Source: JAFGPL01 sp046485045 (GTDB taxonomy: Bacteria; Bacteroidota; Bacteroidia; Bacteroidales; UBA10428). From it: DNA of 30,482 nucleotides. Shown here in pieces: positions 17,348-26,163 of the stretch (positions within the stretch are counted from its first letter, which is position 1; each line of letters starts with the position of its first letter). A program made the translations under genes and the position numbers. The stretch spans positions 1-30,482 of the forward strand of contig JAWOHT010000196.1 in NCBI GenBank assembly GCA_046485045.1. Reading direction: 5' to 3'. The notes beneath the pieces were generated by a model. The model worked only from the letters and a program-made list of their open reading frames with translations, ran no database searches and was not told the origin of the DNA.

Positions 17348-19423
17348 ATGAATACTTTAAAGATTACCGTAACAGCATTTTTCCTTCTAATAGCCACAAT
17401 TGCTGCCACTTCACAGCAATTAATCAAAATCAGGAAAAGCGAATTTAAAATCATTGATGTTGGCTTCAAAGATGCCTGGGAGGCCGTGAAAGAAGGAAAC
17501 AGACTGATTCCAGAGGGTTCAGGTTCGTACAGGGAAGCCAGGAAAAACTACCTGAAAGCTTACAGGTATAACCCGAACAATGCGGAGCTGAATTACATGA
17601 TCGGCATAACTTATCTTTTTACCGATAATAAATACGAATCTATTAAATATCTTAAAAAAGCATTCAAAGAAAAACCCGATGTTGCTCCCGATGCAAGGCT
17701 AATGCTCGGGAGAGCTTATCATTACACCCTTGATTTTGACAATGCTTTGCTTGAATACTCAGAATTTTTGAAAACACTCTCCCCAAAAGAAATCAATGTT
17801 AAAAAGCCAATCATTGACAAGTATATTCTTGAATGCCTTAACGGCCAAGAACTTGTGGCGGAACCTAAACGCGTGGTTGTGCTGAACCCCGGCAATGTTA
17901 TCAACTCAGAATTTGATGAATACAGCCCGGTAATTACCCGGGACGAAAAGACAATGTTTTTTACATCACGCAGAAAGCATACCGAAAAAAGCCCCCGTAA
18001 CCCTTCCGACAACAAATATTATGAAGATATTTACTTTTCCGGGGCTAAAGACGGAAACTGGCAACCGGCCGTACGGTTAGATAACAGGGTAAATAAAAAG
18101 AAAAACAAGGCAAACAATGCATCAGTTGCCATTTCTCCAGATAACAACGAGCTATATATATATTATGGTAAATCGCGTGCCGGTGATATCTTTTCAAGTA
18201 AACTTAAAGAAGGCAAGTGGAGCAAACCATTGCCGCTTTCGAAGAAGATTAACACCTCTTCGAGAGAAACTTCGCTGGCGCTGTCATCTTCCGGCAAAAC
18301 AATGTATTTCTGTTCTAACAATCCGAAAACCTCTATTGGCGGATCTGATATTTATGTTACAACGCTGGATGCCAAAGGAAAGTGGCAAAAACCAAAGAAT
18401 ATCGGACAGATGATCAATACCAGGGAAGATGAAGTGGCAGTGAGCCTGTCAGCTAACGACAGTGTATTGTACTTCAGCTCAAAAGGGCATAAAACAATGG
18501 GGGGATATGATATATTTTACAGCCGCCTTACAGAAACCGGTTTATGGACACAGCCTGAAAACCTTGGATATCCTATAAACACGGCAGACGACGATGTTTT
18601 TTACACCGAATCTCCCGATGGCAGATATGCATATTACGCTACCATACGCGAATCAGGAATAGGAGGCAAAGATATCTACAAAATAATTTACCTTGGTGCC
18701 GAAAAAGAATTCCTGCAAAGCAACGAAGATATACCTGTACTTGGCATTCTGCCTCCGTTTGAAAGTATTTTCTTTACCATGCCGGCAAAGCTTCAGCTCG
18801 ACACCTCCATCACCATGAAGGGTAAAATCACCGATAGTGAAAACGGAAAGCCGGTAGTCGCCAAACTTGAGCTTATAGATCCTGCCCAAAGCAGGGTAAT
18901 AGCAACAGCTGTTTCTGATACCGGAGGCAATTATTCAATAAAAGTACCCGAAGCAAAACAATACGGTGCCGAAATAGTAGCCAAAGGATACCTGTTGTTT
19001 CTTGATGCAGTTGATCTGCAAGGACAAACATACCTTAAAGATTATATCAGAGATTTCCAGCTTGAACGCGTAGAAGTGGGTGCAAAAGTCATTCTTAAAA
19101 ATATTTTCTTCGAATTCGGAAAAGCCACGCTTAAACCCGAATCTTATGCCGAACTGGACAATGTTGTGAAACTGCTTCTGAACAACGAAGGGGTGAGGCT
19201 CGAGATAAGCGGTCATACCGACAATGTTGGAGCACTGAAAAGCAATATGAAACTCTCTGAAGACCGGGCCAAAGCTGTAGTCGAATACCTTATCGGCAGG
19301 GGGATTGCATCTGCCATGCTTGAATATAAAGGATATGCTTACACCCAGCCTGTTGCCCCTAACAATACCGAAGAAGGAAGGGCACAAAACAGAAGGGTTG
19401 AATTTAAGATATTAAGCAAATAA
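17348..19423 (+). CDS. PorE-like OmpA-family protein (TPR, PD40 propeller, CRD, OmpA domains)
   Basis: Domain order in 691 residues: signal peptide (1-22), TPR region (about 35-150), WD40-like PD40 beta-propeller (about 185-470, blades with YSPVITRDEKTMFFTS, SISPDN-like strands and GGYDIFYSR), carboxypeptidase regulatory-like beta-sandwich (about 495-575, MKGKITDSENGKPV), and C-terminal OmpA peptidoglycan-binding domain (about 582-690, FFEFGKATLKPES, ISGHTDNVG, NRRVEFKIL). This is the architecture of PorE, a T9SS component that links the outer-membrane machinery to peptidoglycan, and of related gliding/T9SS-associated proteins. PorE is a lipoprotein, but no lipobox Cys is visible here (AATSQQ), so the anchoring differs or this is a paralogue. 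The T9SS substrate in the same window is consistent context, not proof. Confidence 0.82.
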   Translation: MNTLKITVTAFFLLIATIAATSQQLIKIRKSEFKIIDVGFKDAWEAVKEGNRLIPEGSGSYREARKNYLKAYRYNPNNAELNYMIGITYLFTDNKYESIKYLKKAFKEKPDVAPDARLMLGRAYHYTLDFDNALLEYSEFLKTLSPKEINVKKPIIDKYILECLNGQELVAEPKRVVVLNPGNVINSEFDEYSPVITRDEKTMFFTSRRKHTEKSPRNPSDNKYYEDIYFSGAKDGNWQPAVRLDNRVNKKKNKANNASVAISPDNNELYIYYGKSRAGDIFSSKLKEGKWSKPLPLSKKINTSSRETSLALSSSGKTMYFCSNNPKTSIGGSDIYVTTLDAKGKWQKPKNIGQMINTREDEVAVSLSANDSVLYFSSKGHKTMGGYDIFYSRLTETGLWTQPENLGYPINTADDDVFYTESPDGRYAYYATIRESGIGGKDIYKIIYLGAEKEFLQSNEDIPVLGILPPFESIFFTMPAKLQLDTSITMKGKITDSENGKPVVAKLELIDPAQSRVIATAVSDTGGNYSIKVPEAKQYGAEIVAKGYLLFLDAVDLQGQTYLKDYIRDFQLERVEVGAKVILKNIFFEFGKATLKPESYAELDNVVKLLLNNEGVRLEISGHTDNVGALKSNMKLSEDRAKAVVEYLIGRGIASAMLEYKGYAYTQPVAPNNTEEGRAQNRRVEFKILSK

Positions 19424-19451
19424 AAGACAGTGGATAATCTTTTAATTGGAA

Positions 19452-20540
19452 ATGAAAAAAACAGCCTTAAACAATATTCATAAAGCATTAGGTGCACGCA
19501 TGGTTGAGTTTGCCGGTTTTGAAATGCCCCTCGAATACTCAGGCATTACCGATGAACACATGGCAGTGAGAAATACTGCGGGCGTTTTTGATGTGTCGCA
19601 TATGGGTGAGATATGGGTAAGTGGGAGCTACTCACTGGCCTTTTTACAAAGGATTACCACCAATGATGTTGGCAGGCTTGTTCCCGGAAAGGCGCAATAC
19701 TCCTGCTTTCCGAACGGCAAAGGAGGTGTTGTTGACGACCTTATCGTGTACCAGGTTGAACCTCTACTGTATCTTCTTGTCGTAAATGCATCCAACACCT
19801 GTAAAGACTTTGACTGGCTGATGAGCCAAAACCAGATAGGGGCAGTACTCGAAAATGCAAGCGACCGGTTTTCACAACTTGCCATACAGGGGCCAAACGC
19901 TGAAAAAATCATGCAGAAAATCACACCTGTAAATCTTGATGAGATATCTGCTTTCTCTTTTGTCAAAGGCGAACTTGCCGGTATTAACGGTATTATTATA
20001 TCACGAACAGGGTACACCGGCTCCGGGGGCTTTGAATTATATTTTGACAATGCGCATGCCGAAAAAATATGGAATGCTGTTTTTGAAGCAGGAAAAGAAT
20101 TCGGAATAAAACCCGTCGGACTGGCAGCCAGAGATACATTGCGGCTTGAAGCAGGGCTCTGCCTCTATGGCAACGATATAGATGACACAACCTCACCTCT
20201 GGAAGCCGGGCTTGGCTGGATTACCAAATTTGCGGAAAATAAAGATTTCATTGACCGTGATTTTTTATACAGGCAGAAACAGCAGGGCATATCAAAAAAA
20301 CTTGTAGGATTCGAAATGATTGAAAGGGGAATTCCCCGTCAGCACTATGAGATAATGGATAGTTTCGCCAAAAAAATCGGTGAAGTTACCTCCGGAACCA
20401 TGTCGCCATTTTTAAAAAAAGGAATCGGAATGGGTTATGTGCAGATACCATATGCCATTGAGGGGCAGGAAATACTTATTAAAATAAGAGAAAAACTACT
20501 AAAAGCTAAAATCATCAAACTGCCCTTCTATAAACCCTGA
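19452..20540 (+). CDS. gcvT: Aminomethyltransferase (glycine cleavage T-protein)
   Basis: The 362-residue product carries GcvT hallmarks: EFAGFEMPLEYSGI and FDVSHMGE at the N terminus, KGGVVDDLIVYQ with the catalytic/folate-proximal Asp, SRTGYTGSGGFELY, LAARDTLRLEAGLCLYG and a C-terminal barrel domain with TSGTMSPFLKKGIGMGYV. It moves the aminomethyl carbon from the H-protein to tetrahydrofolate, giving 5,10-methylene-THF and ammonia. The ATG at 19452 is preferred over the in-frame TTG at 19446 by family length. No gcvH or gcvP is adjacent. It follows the PorE-like gene by 28 bases and ends in a clear terminator. With serC and serA just downstream it forms a loose glycine/serine cluster. Confidence 0.96.
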   Translation: MKKTALNNIHKALGARMVEFAGFEMPLEYSGITDEHMAVRNTAGVFDVSHMGEIWVSGSYSLAFLQRITTNDVGRLVPGKAQYSCFPNGKGGVVDDLIVYQVEPLLYLLVVNASNTCKDFDWLMSQNQIGAVLENASDRFSQLAIQGPNAEKIMQKITPVNLDEISAFSFVKGELAGINGIIISRTGYTGSGGFELYFDNAHAEKIWNAVFEAGKEFGIKPVGLAARDTLRLEAGLCLYGNDIDDTTSPLEAGLGWITKFAENKDFIDRDFLYRQKQQGISKKLVGFEMIERGIPRQHYEIMDSFAKKIGEVTSGTMSPFLKKGIGMGYVQIPYAIEGQEILIKIREKLLKAKIIKLPFYKP

Positions 20541-20571
20541 TGGTTAAAAATTATTTCCAGGGTTCTTTTTT
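20533..20571 (+). terminator. Rho-independent terminator of gcvT
   Basis: aaccctg (20533-20539) pairs exactly with cagggtt (20558-20564), followed by c and six T residues (20566-20571). The 5' arm overlaps the gcvT stop codon. This is the clearest intrinsic terminator in the window, and it separates the envelope/gcvT unit from comB. Confidence 0.75.
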
Positions 20572-20612
20572 GAGTAAATAAATTGTTTACTTTGTTGCTG
20601 CAATACGATGAT

Positions 20613-21362
20613 ATGCAGCAAAAAAATAAAATAGAGGTTTGTTTCACCCCGGCAGTTTTTCCTGAATTTGAAAATCCTGAAGCTATCGTGGTAATTGTTG
20701 ATATCTTAAGGGCTACATCGGCCATTTGTACTGCCTTTATGAATGATGCTGATCGTATTATCCCCGTGGGCACACTCGAAGAGGCATTGGCTTATAAGAA
20801 CAAAGGTTATCTGGTTGCAGCCGAACGCGATGGCATAGTAAGAGATTTTGCCGATTTTGGCAACTCACCCTATAATTTCACCCATGAACATGTTGCCGGA
20901 AAAGAAATCGTGTACAGCACTACCAACGGCACCAATTGTATTATGATTGCCAAAAACCACTACAAAGTGCTTATAGGCGCATACCTTAATATTTCTGCAA
21001 TTACCCGCTATGTGGTTTCTCAGCAGCGCGACCTGCTTATTTTATGTGCAGGCTGGAAAAACAAATTCAATCTCGAAGATACCCTGTTTGCAGGCGCCCT
21101 TTCAGAAATGGTCTTAAAAAACAATAGCTTTTTTACTATCTGCGATTCTGCTTTGGCTTCTATTGACCTATGGAACCTTGCCAAACCCGACCTGTCAGGT
21201 TATATTAACAAAGCTGCACAGCGTCACAGGCTTAAGAAAAACAATCTTGATGATGTTATTGAATATTGTCATACTTTTGACCAGACCAACATAATACCTG
21301 TTTTAAAAGATTATTTTCTGACAAGGCTAAATACTCCGGAAGACAATCAATGCGCAGGGTAA
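20613..21362 (+). CDS. comB: 2-phosphosulfolactate phosphatase (ComB family)
   Basis: The 249-residue protein matches the ComB family: VVIVDILRATSAICTAF near the N terminus, VAAERDG, the FGNSPYNF segment, STTNGTNC, and LLILCAGWKN. ComB is an Mg-dependent phosphatase that makes sulfolactate from 2-phosphosulfolactate. In methanogens this leads to coenzyme M. In bacteria without coenzyme M the role is unclear; sulfolactate or sulfonate metabolism is an inference. No comA or comC is adjacent. The ATG at 20613 is favoured because upstream in-frame TTG 20583 overlaps the terminator spacer and adds residues without family support. Its neighbours are central one-carbon and serine genes. Confidence 0.87.
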   Translation: MQQKNKIEVCFTPAVFPEFENPEAIVVIVDILRATSAICTAFMNDADRIIPVGTLEEALAYKNKGYLVAAERDGIVRDFADFGNSPYNFTHEHVAGKEIVYSTTNGTNCIMIAKNHYKVLIGAYLNISAITRYVVSQQRDLLILCAGWKNKFNLEDTLFAGALSEMVLKNNSFFTICDSALASIDLWNLAKPDLSGYINKAAQRHRLKKNNLDDVIEYCHTFDQTNIIPVLKDYFLTRLNTPEDNQCAG

Positions 21363-21372
21363 TGAGATTTAT

Positions 21373-21389
21373 CAACAGGCAGGCTGTTG
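21373..21389 (+). terminator. Hairpin after comB
   Basis: caacag (21373-21378) pairs with ctgttg (21384-21389) around a 5-nt loop, 10 bases after the comB stop. An A run follows instead of T, so it is a weak terminator candidate. A second AT-rich inverted repeat, gttgaa (21410-21415) and ttcaac (21423-21428), lies further down and may belong to the serC control region. Confidence 0.4.
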
Positions 21390-21497
21390 GAAAAAATATG
21401 TTTAATTTCGTTGAAATTTTTATTCAACTTATAATTATTTATTACTTTTATTCCACTTTTTCTATTGTTATTTTTTTAACAAATAAATATTTTGGAT

Positions 21498-22568
21498 ATG
21501 AAAAAACATAACTTCAATGCAGGACCGTCAATTTTGCCGGAATTCACAATCAAGAGCACAGCAGAAAACATACTCAACCTTAATGGCATTGGTTTGTCGT
21601 TAATGGAAATTTCTCACCGCAGTAAAGAATATTCGGCAATCAACGACGAAGCACAGGCCCTGATGAAAGAACTGATTGATGTTCCATCTGGTTATTCTGT
21701 ACTTTTTCTGCAGGGAGGCGCAAGTTTACAGTTTTGTATGGTTCCCTATAACCTTCTGAATAAGAAGGCTGCCTATCTCGAAACAGGAGCATGGGCAAAA
21801 AAAGCAATAAAAGAGGGGAAATTCTTTGGCCAGGTTGAAGTTGTAGCTTCATCTGCAGATAGAAACTTCTGCTATATTCCCAAAAATTACAACATACCCA
21901 AAGATGCCGATTATTTTCATATTACCACAAATAATACCATTTATGGTACCGAAATAAAAAAAGATATTGACTCACCGGTACCTTTGGTTGCCGATGCATC
22001 ATCAGATATTTTAAGCCGTCCCATGGATGTTTCGAAATATGCCTTGATTTATGGAGGGGTACAGAAAAATCTCGGTCCTTCAGGAGTAGCTTTTGTTATC
22101 ATCAAAGATGAAATCCTTGGCAGGTTTGAGCGCCCCATACCAACAATGCTTAATTATAAAACACACATTGAGGAGAAATCACTGTACAACACTCCTGCAT
22201 GTGTAACGGTTTTTGCATGTCTTCAAACCATGAAGTGGATAAAACAGCTTGGCGGATTGAAGGTGATGCACAAAATGAATGTTGAAAAAGCCAGTCTGCT
22301 TTATGATGAAATAGAGAGAAACAAACTTTTTGTATCTACAGTGCCTGATGTAGAAGACAGGTCAATTATGAATGTTACCTTTGTAATGAAGGAAAATTAT
22401 AAAGAACTCGAAGCACAATTTCAGGAATTTGCCTCTTCAAAAGGAATGATTGGTATTAAGGGACACCGTTCGGTTGGCGGTTTCAGGGCATCCATTTATA
22501 ATGCACTGCCTAAAGAAAGTGTTCAGTCACTGGTGGATGCAATGAAAGAATTTGAATCGAAAAATTAA
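21498..22568 (+). CDS. serC: Phosphoserine aminotransferase
   Basis: The 356-residue product shows the SerC pattern: HNFNAGPSILPE at the N terminus, GLSLMEISHRSKEY, FLQGGASLQF and NNTIYGTE. The PLP lysine is in YGGVQKNLGPSG (about residue 189). Later motifs are YNTPACVTVFA and the C-terminal GHRSVGGFRASIYNA. It converts 3-phosphohydroxypyruvate and glutamate to phosphoserine and 2-oxoglutarate, the second step of serine synthesis. ATG 21498 is preferred over the in-frame TTG at 21492. A 129-bp AT-rich gap upstream probably holds its promoter. serA follows after 21 bases in the same operon. Confidence 0.96.
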   Translation: MKKHNFNAGPSILPEFTIKSTAENILNLNGIGLSLMEISHRSKEYSAINDEAQALMKELIDVPSGYSVLFLQGGASLQFCMVPYNLLNKKAAYLETGAWAKKAIKEGKFFGQVEVVASSADRNFCYIPKNYNIPKDADYFHITTNNTIYGTEIKKDIDSPVPLVADASSDILSRPMDVSKYALIYGGVQKNLGPSGVAFVIIKDEILGRFERPIPTMLNYKTHIEEKSLYNTPACVTVFACLQTMKWIKQLGGLKVMHKMNVEKASLLYDEIERNKLFVSTVPDVEDRSIMNVTFVMKENYKELEAQFQEFASSKGMIGIKGHRSVGGFRASIYNALPKESVQSLVDAMKEFESKN

Positions 22569-22589
22569 TCAGAATTAAAATATCAAATT

Positions 22590-23513
22590 ATGGCAAAAGT
22601 ATTGCTTGCAAACGAAAAACCCTTTGCACAGGTTGCAAAAGACGGAATAGCCAAAATATTTAAAGATGCAGGATTTGAACTGGCTTTGCTTGAAAAATAT
22701 AACGATCAGGCCGATCTTATCAAAGCAGTCGCCGATGTTGATGCAATAATTATACGAAGCGACATTGTTGACCGTAAAGTAATTGAAGCCGCCAAAAAAC
22801 TTAAAATTGTTGTACGCGCCGGAGCGGGATATGATAACATTGACCTTGAAGCTGCTACAGAAAAAGGTATTGTTGCTATGAACACTCCCGGACAAAATGC
22901 CAGCGCTGTTGCCGAACTGGCAATTGGTATGATGATATATCTCAACCGCAATGGTTTTAACGGCACATCGGGTACCGAACTGAGAGGTAAAACCATTGGC
23001 ATTCATGCTTATGGAAATGTTGGTAAAATTATCGGTTACATTGCCAAAGGAATGGGCATGGATGTTTATGCCCACGATCCTTATGTAGATTGTGTTCTCA
23101 TAGAAAATGACGGCGTTAAATGTGTGGAGGATATGAAAGAGCTGTATAAAAAATGCCAGTATGTTTCAATAAATCTGCCTGCAAACAGCGAAACCAAAGA
23201 ATCAATTAATTTCTCGCTGCTTTCTTTAATGCCAAAAGGCGCTACATTGGTCAACACCGCCAGAAAAGAGATAGTAGATGAAAAATCACTGTTAAAGATG
23301 TTTAAAGAAAGACCCGATTTCAGATATATCTCAGACATAGCCCCTGATTGCAATGACCAGATAGCAGGCGACTATGAAGGCAGGTATTTCTTTACACCAA
23401 AGAAAATGGGAGCACAGACTGCCGAAGCAAATAATAATGCAGGACTTGCAGCTGCCAGACAAATTGTGAGCTTTATTACCAAGGGTGACACCACCTTTCA
23501 GGTAAACAAATAA
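22590..23513 (+). CDS. serA: D-3-phosphoglycerate dehydrogenase, short form
   Basis: The 307-residue protein is a short SerA without an ACT or intervening regulatory domain. Visible are VVRAGAGYDNID, NASAVAELAIGMM, the NAD-binding segment GKTIGIHAYGNVGK with the ribose-binding Asp in YAHDPYVD, and NTARKEIVDE with the substrate Arg. In most family members the catalytic His lies in a PHxGxxT motif; here the sequence is TPKKMGAQTAEAN, with Lys at that place, as in the short PGDH type. It oxidises 3-phosphoglycerate to 3-phosphohydroxypyruvate, the first step of serine synthesis. Lack of an ACT domain suggests no feedback inhibition by serine through that route. It is co-transcribed with serC and ends in a hairpin. 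Confidence 0.94.
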   Translation: MAKVLLANEKPFAQVAKDGIAKIFKDAGFELALLEKYNDQADLIKAVADVDAIIIRSDIVDRKVIEAAKKLKIVVRAGAGYDNIDLEAATEKGIVAMNTPGQNASAVAELAIGMMIYLNRNGFNGTSGTELRGKTIGIHAYGNVGKIIGYIAKGMGMDVYAHDPYVDCVLIENDGVKCVEDMKELYKKCQYVSINLPANSETKESINFSLLSLMPKGATLVNTARKEIVDEKSLLKMFKERPDFRYISDIAPDCNDQIAGDYEGRYFFTPKKMGAQTAEANNNAGLAAARQIVSFITKGDTTFQVNK

Positions 23514-23539
23514 ACATTTTTCGCGGGTTGAAAATCTGG

Positions 23540-23572
23540 TACTGGTCATCTGGTTAAATCTGATGACCAGTA
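23540..23572 (+). terminator. Strong 11-bp hairpin after serA
   Basis: tactggtcatc (23540-23550) pairs perfectly with gatgaccagta (23562-23572) around an 11-nt loop, followed by the T-rich tacttttat. It lies 27 bases after the serA stop and 56 bases before the DUF1015 start. It may terminate the serC-serA transcript or attenuate read-through into the DUF1015 gene. Confidence 0.6.
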
Positions 23573-23628
23573 TACTTTTATAAACAGTCTCAAAGAAATT
23601 TAATACAATTCTAAATATTACCGTAACT

Positions 23629-24876
23629 ATGGCAATTATCAAACCTTTCAAAGGTTATCGCCCACAAAAAGAAGCAGCTCATTTATTGGCATGCAGGCCT
23701 TATGATGTTTTGAATTCAGACGAGGCCAGGGAAGAAGTAAAATCCAATCCCAGGTCGTTTCTTCATGTTACGAAATCAGAGGTTGATCTGCCGTCTGACA
23801 TTGATGTTCATTCGGATATCGTATATCAAAAAGCCAAAAACAACCTCGAAGAGTTGATCGCAAATGGAATATTTGCTCAGGATGATGTACCCTGTTATTA
23901 CATCTATGCGCAGACTTTATGGGATAAAACACAGTACGGTATTGTGGGTTGTGCATCGGTGGAAGATTATCTCAATAACATCATTAAAAAGCATGAACTT
24001 ACGCGGCCTGACAAAGAAGAAGACAGAAAAAAACACATTCGCATCACCAATTTTAATGCCGAACCGGTATTTTTTGCGTTTCCGGATAATGCTGCATTGA
24101 ATGAGATCATTAAAAAAACGATAGTTTCAGAACCGGTATACAGGTTTAACGCCACTGATGGTGTCGGTCATCAGGTATGGGTTATCAATAACCAGGAAAC
24201 AGTAAAGAAGATTGAAAGCATATTCTACAACGAAGTACCCTGCACATATGTCGCCGACGGGCATCACCGTACCGCTGCTGCTGCACATGTAGGCGAAGAA
24301 CGAAAACTTAAAAATCCTTCACACTCAGGTAACGAAGAGTATAATTTCTTTATGGCTGTTCATTTCCAGGCCAGTGAACTCACAATCATAGATTACAACA
24401 GGGTGGTGAAAGACCTGAACGGCCATACACCCGAAACATTTATCAAACGATTGGAGGAATCTTTTGAATTGGAAAAAATGGGTGAAGAAGAGTATAAACC
24501 TTCGCAACTGCATGAATTTTCGATGTATATCAAGGGCAACTGGTATCGCATGAAAGCCAGAAGCAATACATTTAACGACTGTGATCCTATTGACTGCCTC
24601 GACGTAACAGTGCTTTCAAACCATGTACTGGCTCCGGTTCTTAATATTACCGACCTGAGAAAATCTACACGTATTGATTTTGTTGGTGGAATCCGCGGCC
24701 TCGGCGAACTGAAAAAAAGGGTAGATTCGGGTGAAATGGCCGCAGCATTTGCCCTGTATCCTGTCTCTATGGATCAGCTAATAAAAATCGCGGATACAGG
24801 CAATATCATGCCTCCAAAAACCACCTGGTTTGAACCAAAACTTCGAAGCGGCCTGATACTTCACTGCCTTGATTAG
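23629..24876 (+). CDS. DUF1015 family protein (SerK/ParB-like fold candidate)
   Basis: The 415-residue protein matches DUF1015: MAIIKPFKGYRP at the start, RPYDVLNSDEAR, and the central motif YVADGHHRTAAA at about residue 207. Later motifs are LTIIDYNRVVKDL, GIRGLGEL and the C-terminal MPPKTTWFEPKLRSG. The DGHHR-type motif recalls the ParB/serine-kinase superfamily, whose members include free-serine kinases; that link is an inference from the motif. Its place directly after serC and serA, with no serB phosphatase in the cluster, suggests a part in serine or phosphoserine metabolism. No signal peptide or membrane segment is seen. It is convergent with rsmE, 22 bases away. Confidence 0.88.
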   Translation: MAIIKPFKGYRPQKEAAHLLACRPYDVLNSDEAREEVKSNPRSFLHVTKSEVDLPSDIDVHSDIVYQKAKNNLEELIANGIFAQDDVPCYYIYAQTLWDKTQYGIVGCASVEDYLNNIIKKHELTRPDKEEDRKKHIRITNFNAEPVFFAFPDNAALNEIIKKTIVSEPVYRFNATDGVGHQVWVINNQETVKKIESIFYNEVPCTYVADGHHRTAAAAHVGEERKLKNPSHSGNEEYNFFMAVHFQASELTIIDYNRVVKDLNGHTPETFIKRLEESFELEKMGEEEYKPSQLHEFSMYIKGNWYRMKARSNTFNDCDPIDCLDVTVLSNHVLAPVLNITDLRKSTRIDFVGGIRGLGELKKRVDSGEMAAAFALYPVSMDQLIKIADTGNIMPPKTTWFEPKLRSGLILHCLD

Positions 24877-24898
24877 TGTTGTGTAGTATAGATGCCAA

Positions 24899-25606
24899 TT
24901 ACTGGTTCAGAAAATTAAATATCCCGCAGGACATTACGCCGGCTGTTTCAGTCCTTAACCTGTTGCTGCCCAGTGTAACCGGCAGATAATGATTGCGAAT
25001 GGCAAGATCAATCTCGGCGGGTGTAAAATCACCTTCGGGACCAATGAGTATTTCTGCCTGCTGCCCTTTGCGGTAGTGGTTGTTTATCAAATCCCGTTGT
25101 CCTTCGTCACAATGGGCAATGTAATTATGCATTTCCGGGATTCTACGGCTTATGAAATCGTTAAATTTTGTCATTGAATTTAAAACCGGTTTTTGCGCCA
25201 CAAGCGACTGTTTCATGGCAGCTATAATAACCCTTTCAAACCTCCCGGGCTTTACAGTAGTTCTTTCAGAACGTGTGCAAAGCAAGGGGGTAATTTCATC
25301 TACCCCTATCTCTACAGCCTTTTCAAGAAACCACTCGAAACGGTCAATATTTTTCGTGGGGGCAATGGCAATGTGCAGATAAAAATTGCGCTTATTGTAA
25401 GCGGTAACCACTTTTTCTATAACCACCGAGCATTTTCGCTGATCGGGATGGTCTATCCTGCACTGGTAAAGGTTGCCACGTCCGTCAATGAGTTGAACGG
25501 CATCATCCTCTTTAAGCCTCAACACCCTGACACAGTGCTTTGACTCCTCTTCAGAAAGGGTATAATAATCTGAACGATGAATATCGGGAGTGTAAAAAAT
25601 ATGCAT
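24899..25606 (-). CDS. rsmE: 16S rRNA (uracil1498-N3)-methyltransferase
   Basis: The 235-residue protein has an N-terminal PUA-like RNA-binding domain (about 1-70, with EEESKHCVRVLRLKEDD) and a C-terminal trefoil-knot SPOUT domain with IAPTKNIDRFEWFLEKAVEIG, IGPEGDFTPAEID and LGSNRLRTETA. These are the SAM-binding loops of RsmE. It methylates N3 of U1498 in 16S rRNA within the assembled small subunit. The ATG at 25604-25606 gives the normal family length. It diverges from the YfcE-like gene with only 34 bases between starts, so the two promoters must overlap. Confidence 0.95.
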   Translation of the reverse strand: MHIFYTPDIHRSDYYTLSEEESKHCVRVLRLKEDDAVQLIDGRGNLYQCRIDHPDQRKCSVVIEKVVTAYNKRNFYLHIAIAPTKNIDRFEWFLEKAVEIGVDEITPLLCTRSERTTVKPGRFERVIIAAMKQSLVAQKPVLNSMTKFNDFISRRIPEMHNYIAHCDEGQRDLINNHYRKGQQAEILIGPEGDFTPAEIDLAIRNHYLPVTLGSNRLRTETAGVMSCGIFNFLNQ

Positions 25607-25640
25607 ACTTTTATCTGTCTGAACGTCAAAATTAACAAAA

Positions 25641-26135
25641 ATGATGAGAATTGGATTACTTTCTGATACACACGGTTATCTCGATGACAGGTTTTTGAAA
25701 CATCTGGAAAAATGCGATGAGATATGGCATGCAGGCGATATCGGCAATATCGGATTAGCCGACACCATAGCCAAAATAAAACCGCTTAAAGCTGTTTATG
25801 GCAATATCGACGGGCAGGACGTTAGAATAGTGTGGCCCGAAATTTTAAGGTTCAATTGTGAGGATGTTGATGTAGCCATAAAACATATCGGCGGGTATCC
25901 GGGGAACTATGACAGGTCTGTGGCACAACTTATGCGGTATAATCCGCCGAAACTCTTTATTTCGGGTCATTCGCACATATTGAAAGTAATATTTGACAAA
26001 AAACACAACCTCCTGCATATTAATCCGGGTGCTGCCGGAAAAAATGGCATGCATAAGGTTCAGACCATGGTGATGTTTTCTGTAAATAGAAATAATATTA
26101 CAGACCTTGAAGTAGCAGAGCTGGACAAAAAATAA
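25641..26135 (+). CDS. YfcE-like metallophosphodiesterase
   Basis: The 164-residue protein contains the complete short-form metallophosphoesterase set: LLSDTHGYLD, WHAGDIGN, YGNIDG, the FISGHSHI histidines and INPGAAG. Length and motif spacing match the YfcE/MJ0936 group of Mn-dependent phosphodiesterases active on model substrates; the natural substrate is unknown. Two ATG codons in tandem (25641 and 25644) are both plausible starts. It is cytoplasmic, divergent from rsmE and convergent with the DUF4256 gene 28 bases away. Confidence 0.9.
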   Translation: MMRIGLLSDTHGYLDDRFLKHLEKCDEIWHAGDIGNIGLADTIAKIKPLKAVYGNIDGQDVRIVWPEILRFNCEDVDVAIKHIGGYPGNYDRSVAQLMRYNPPKLFISGHSHILKVIFDKKHNLLHINPGAAGKNGMHKVQTMVMFSVNRNNITDLEVAELDKK

Positions 26136-26163
26136 AACTAAAACCGGCATTTATAACTTGATA

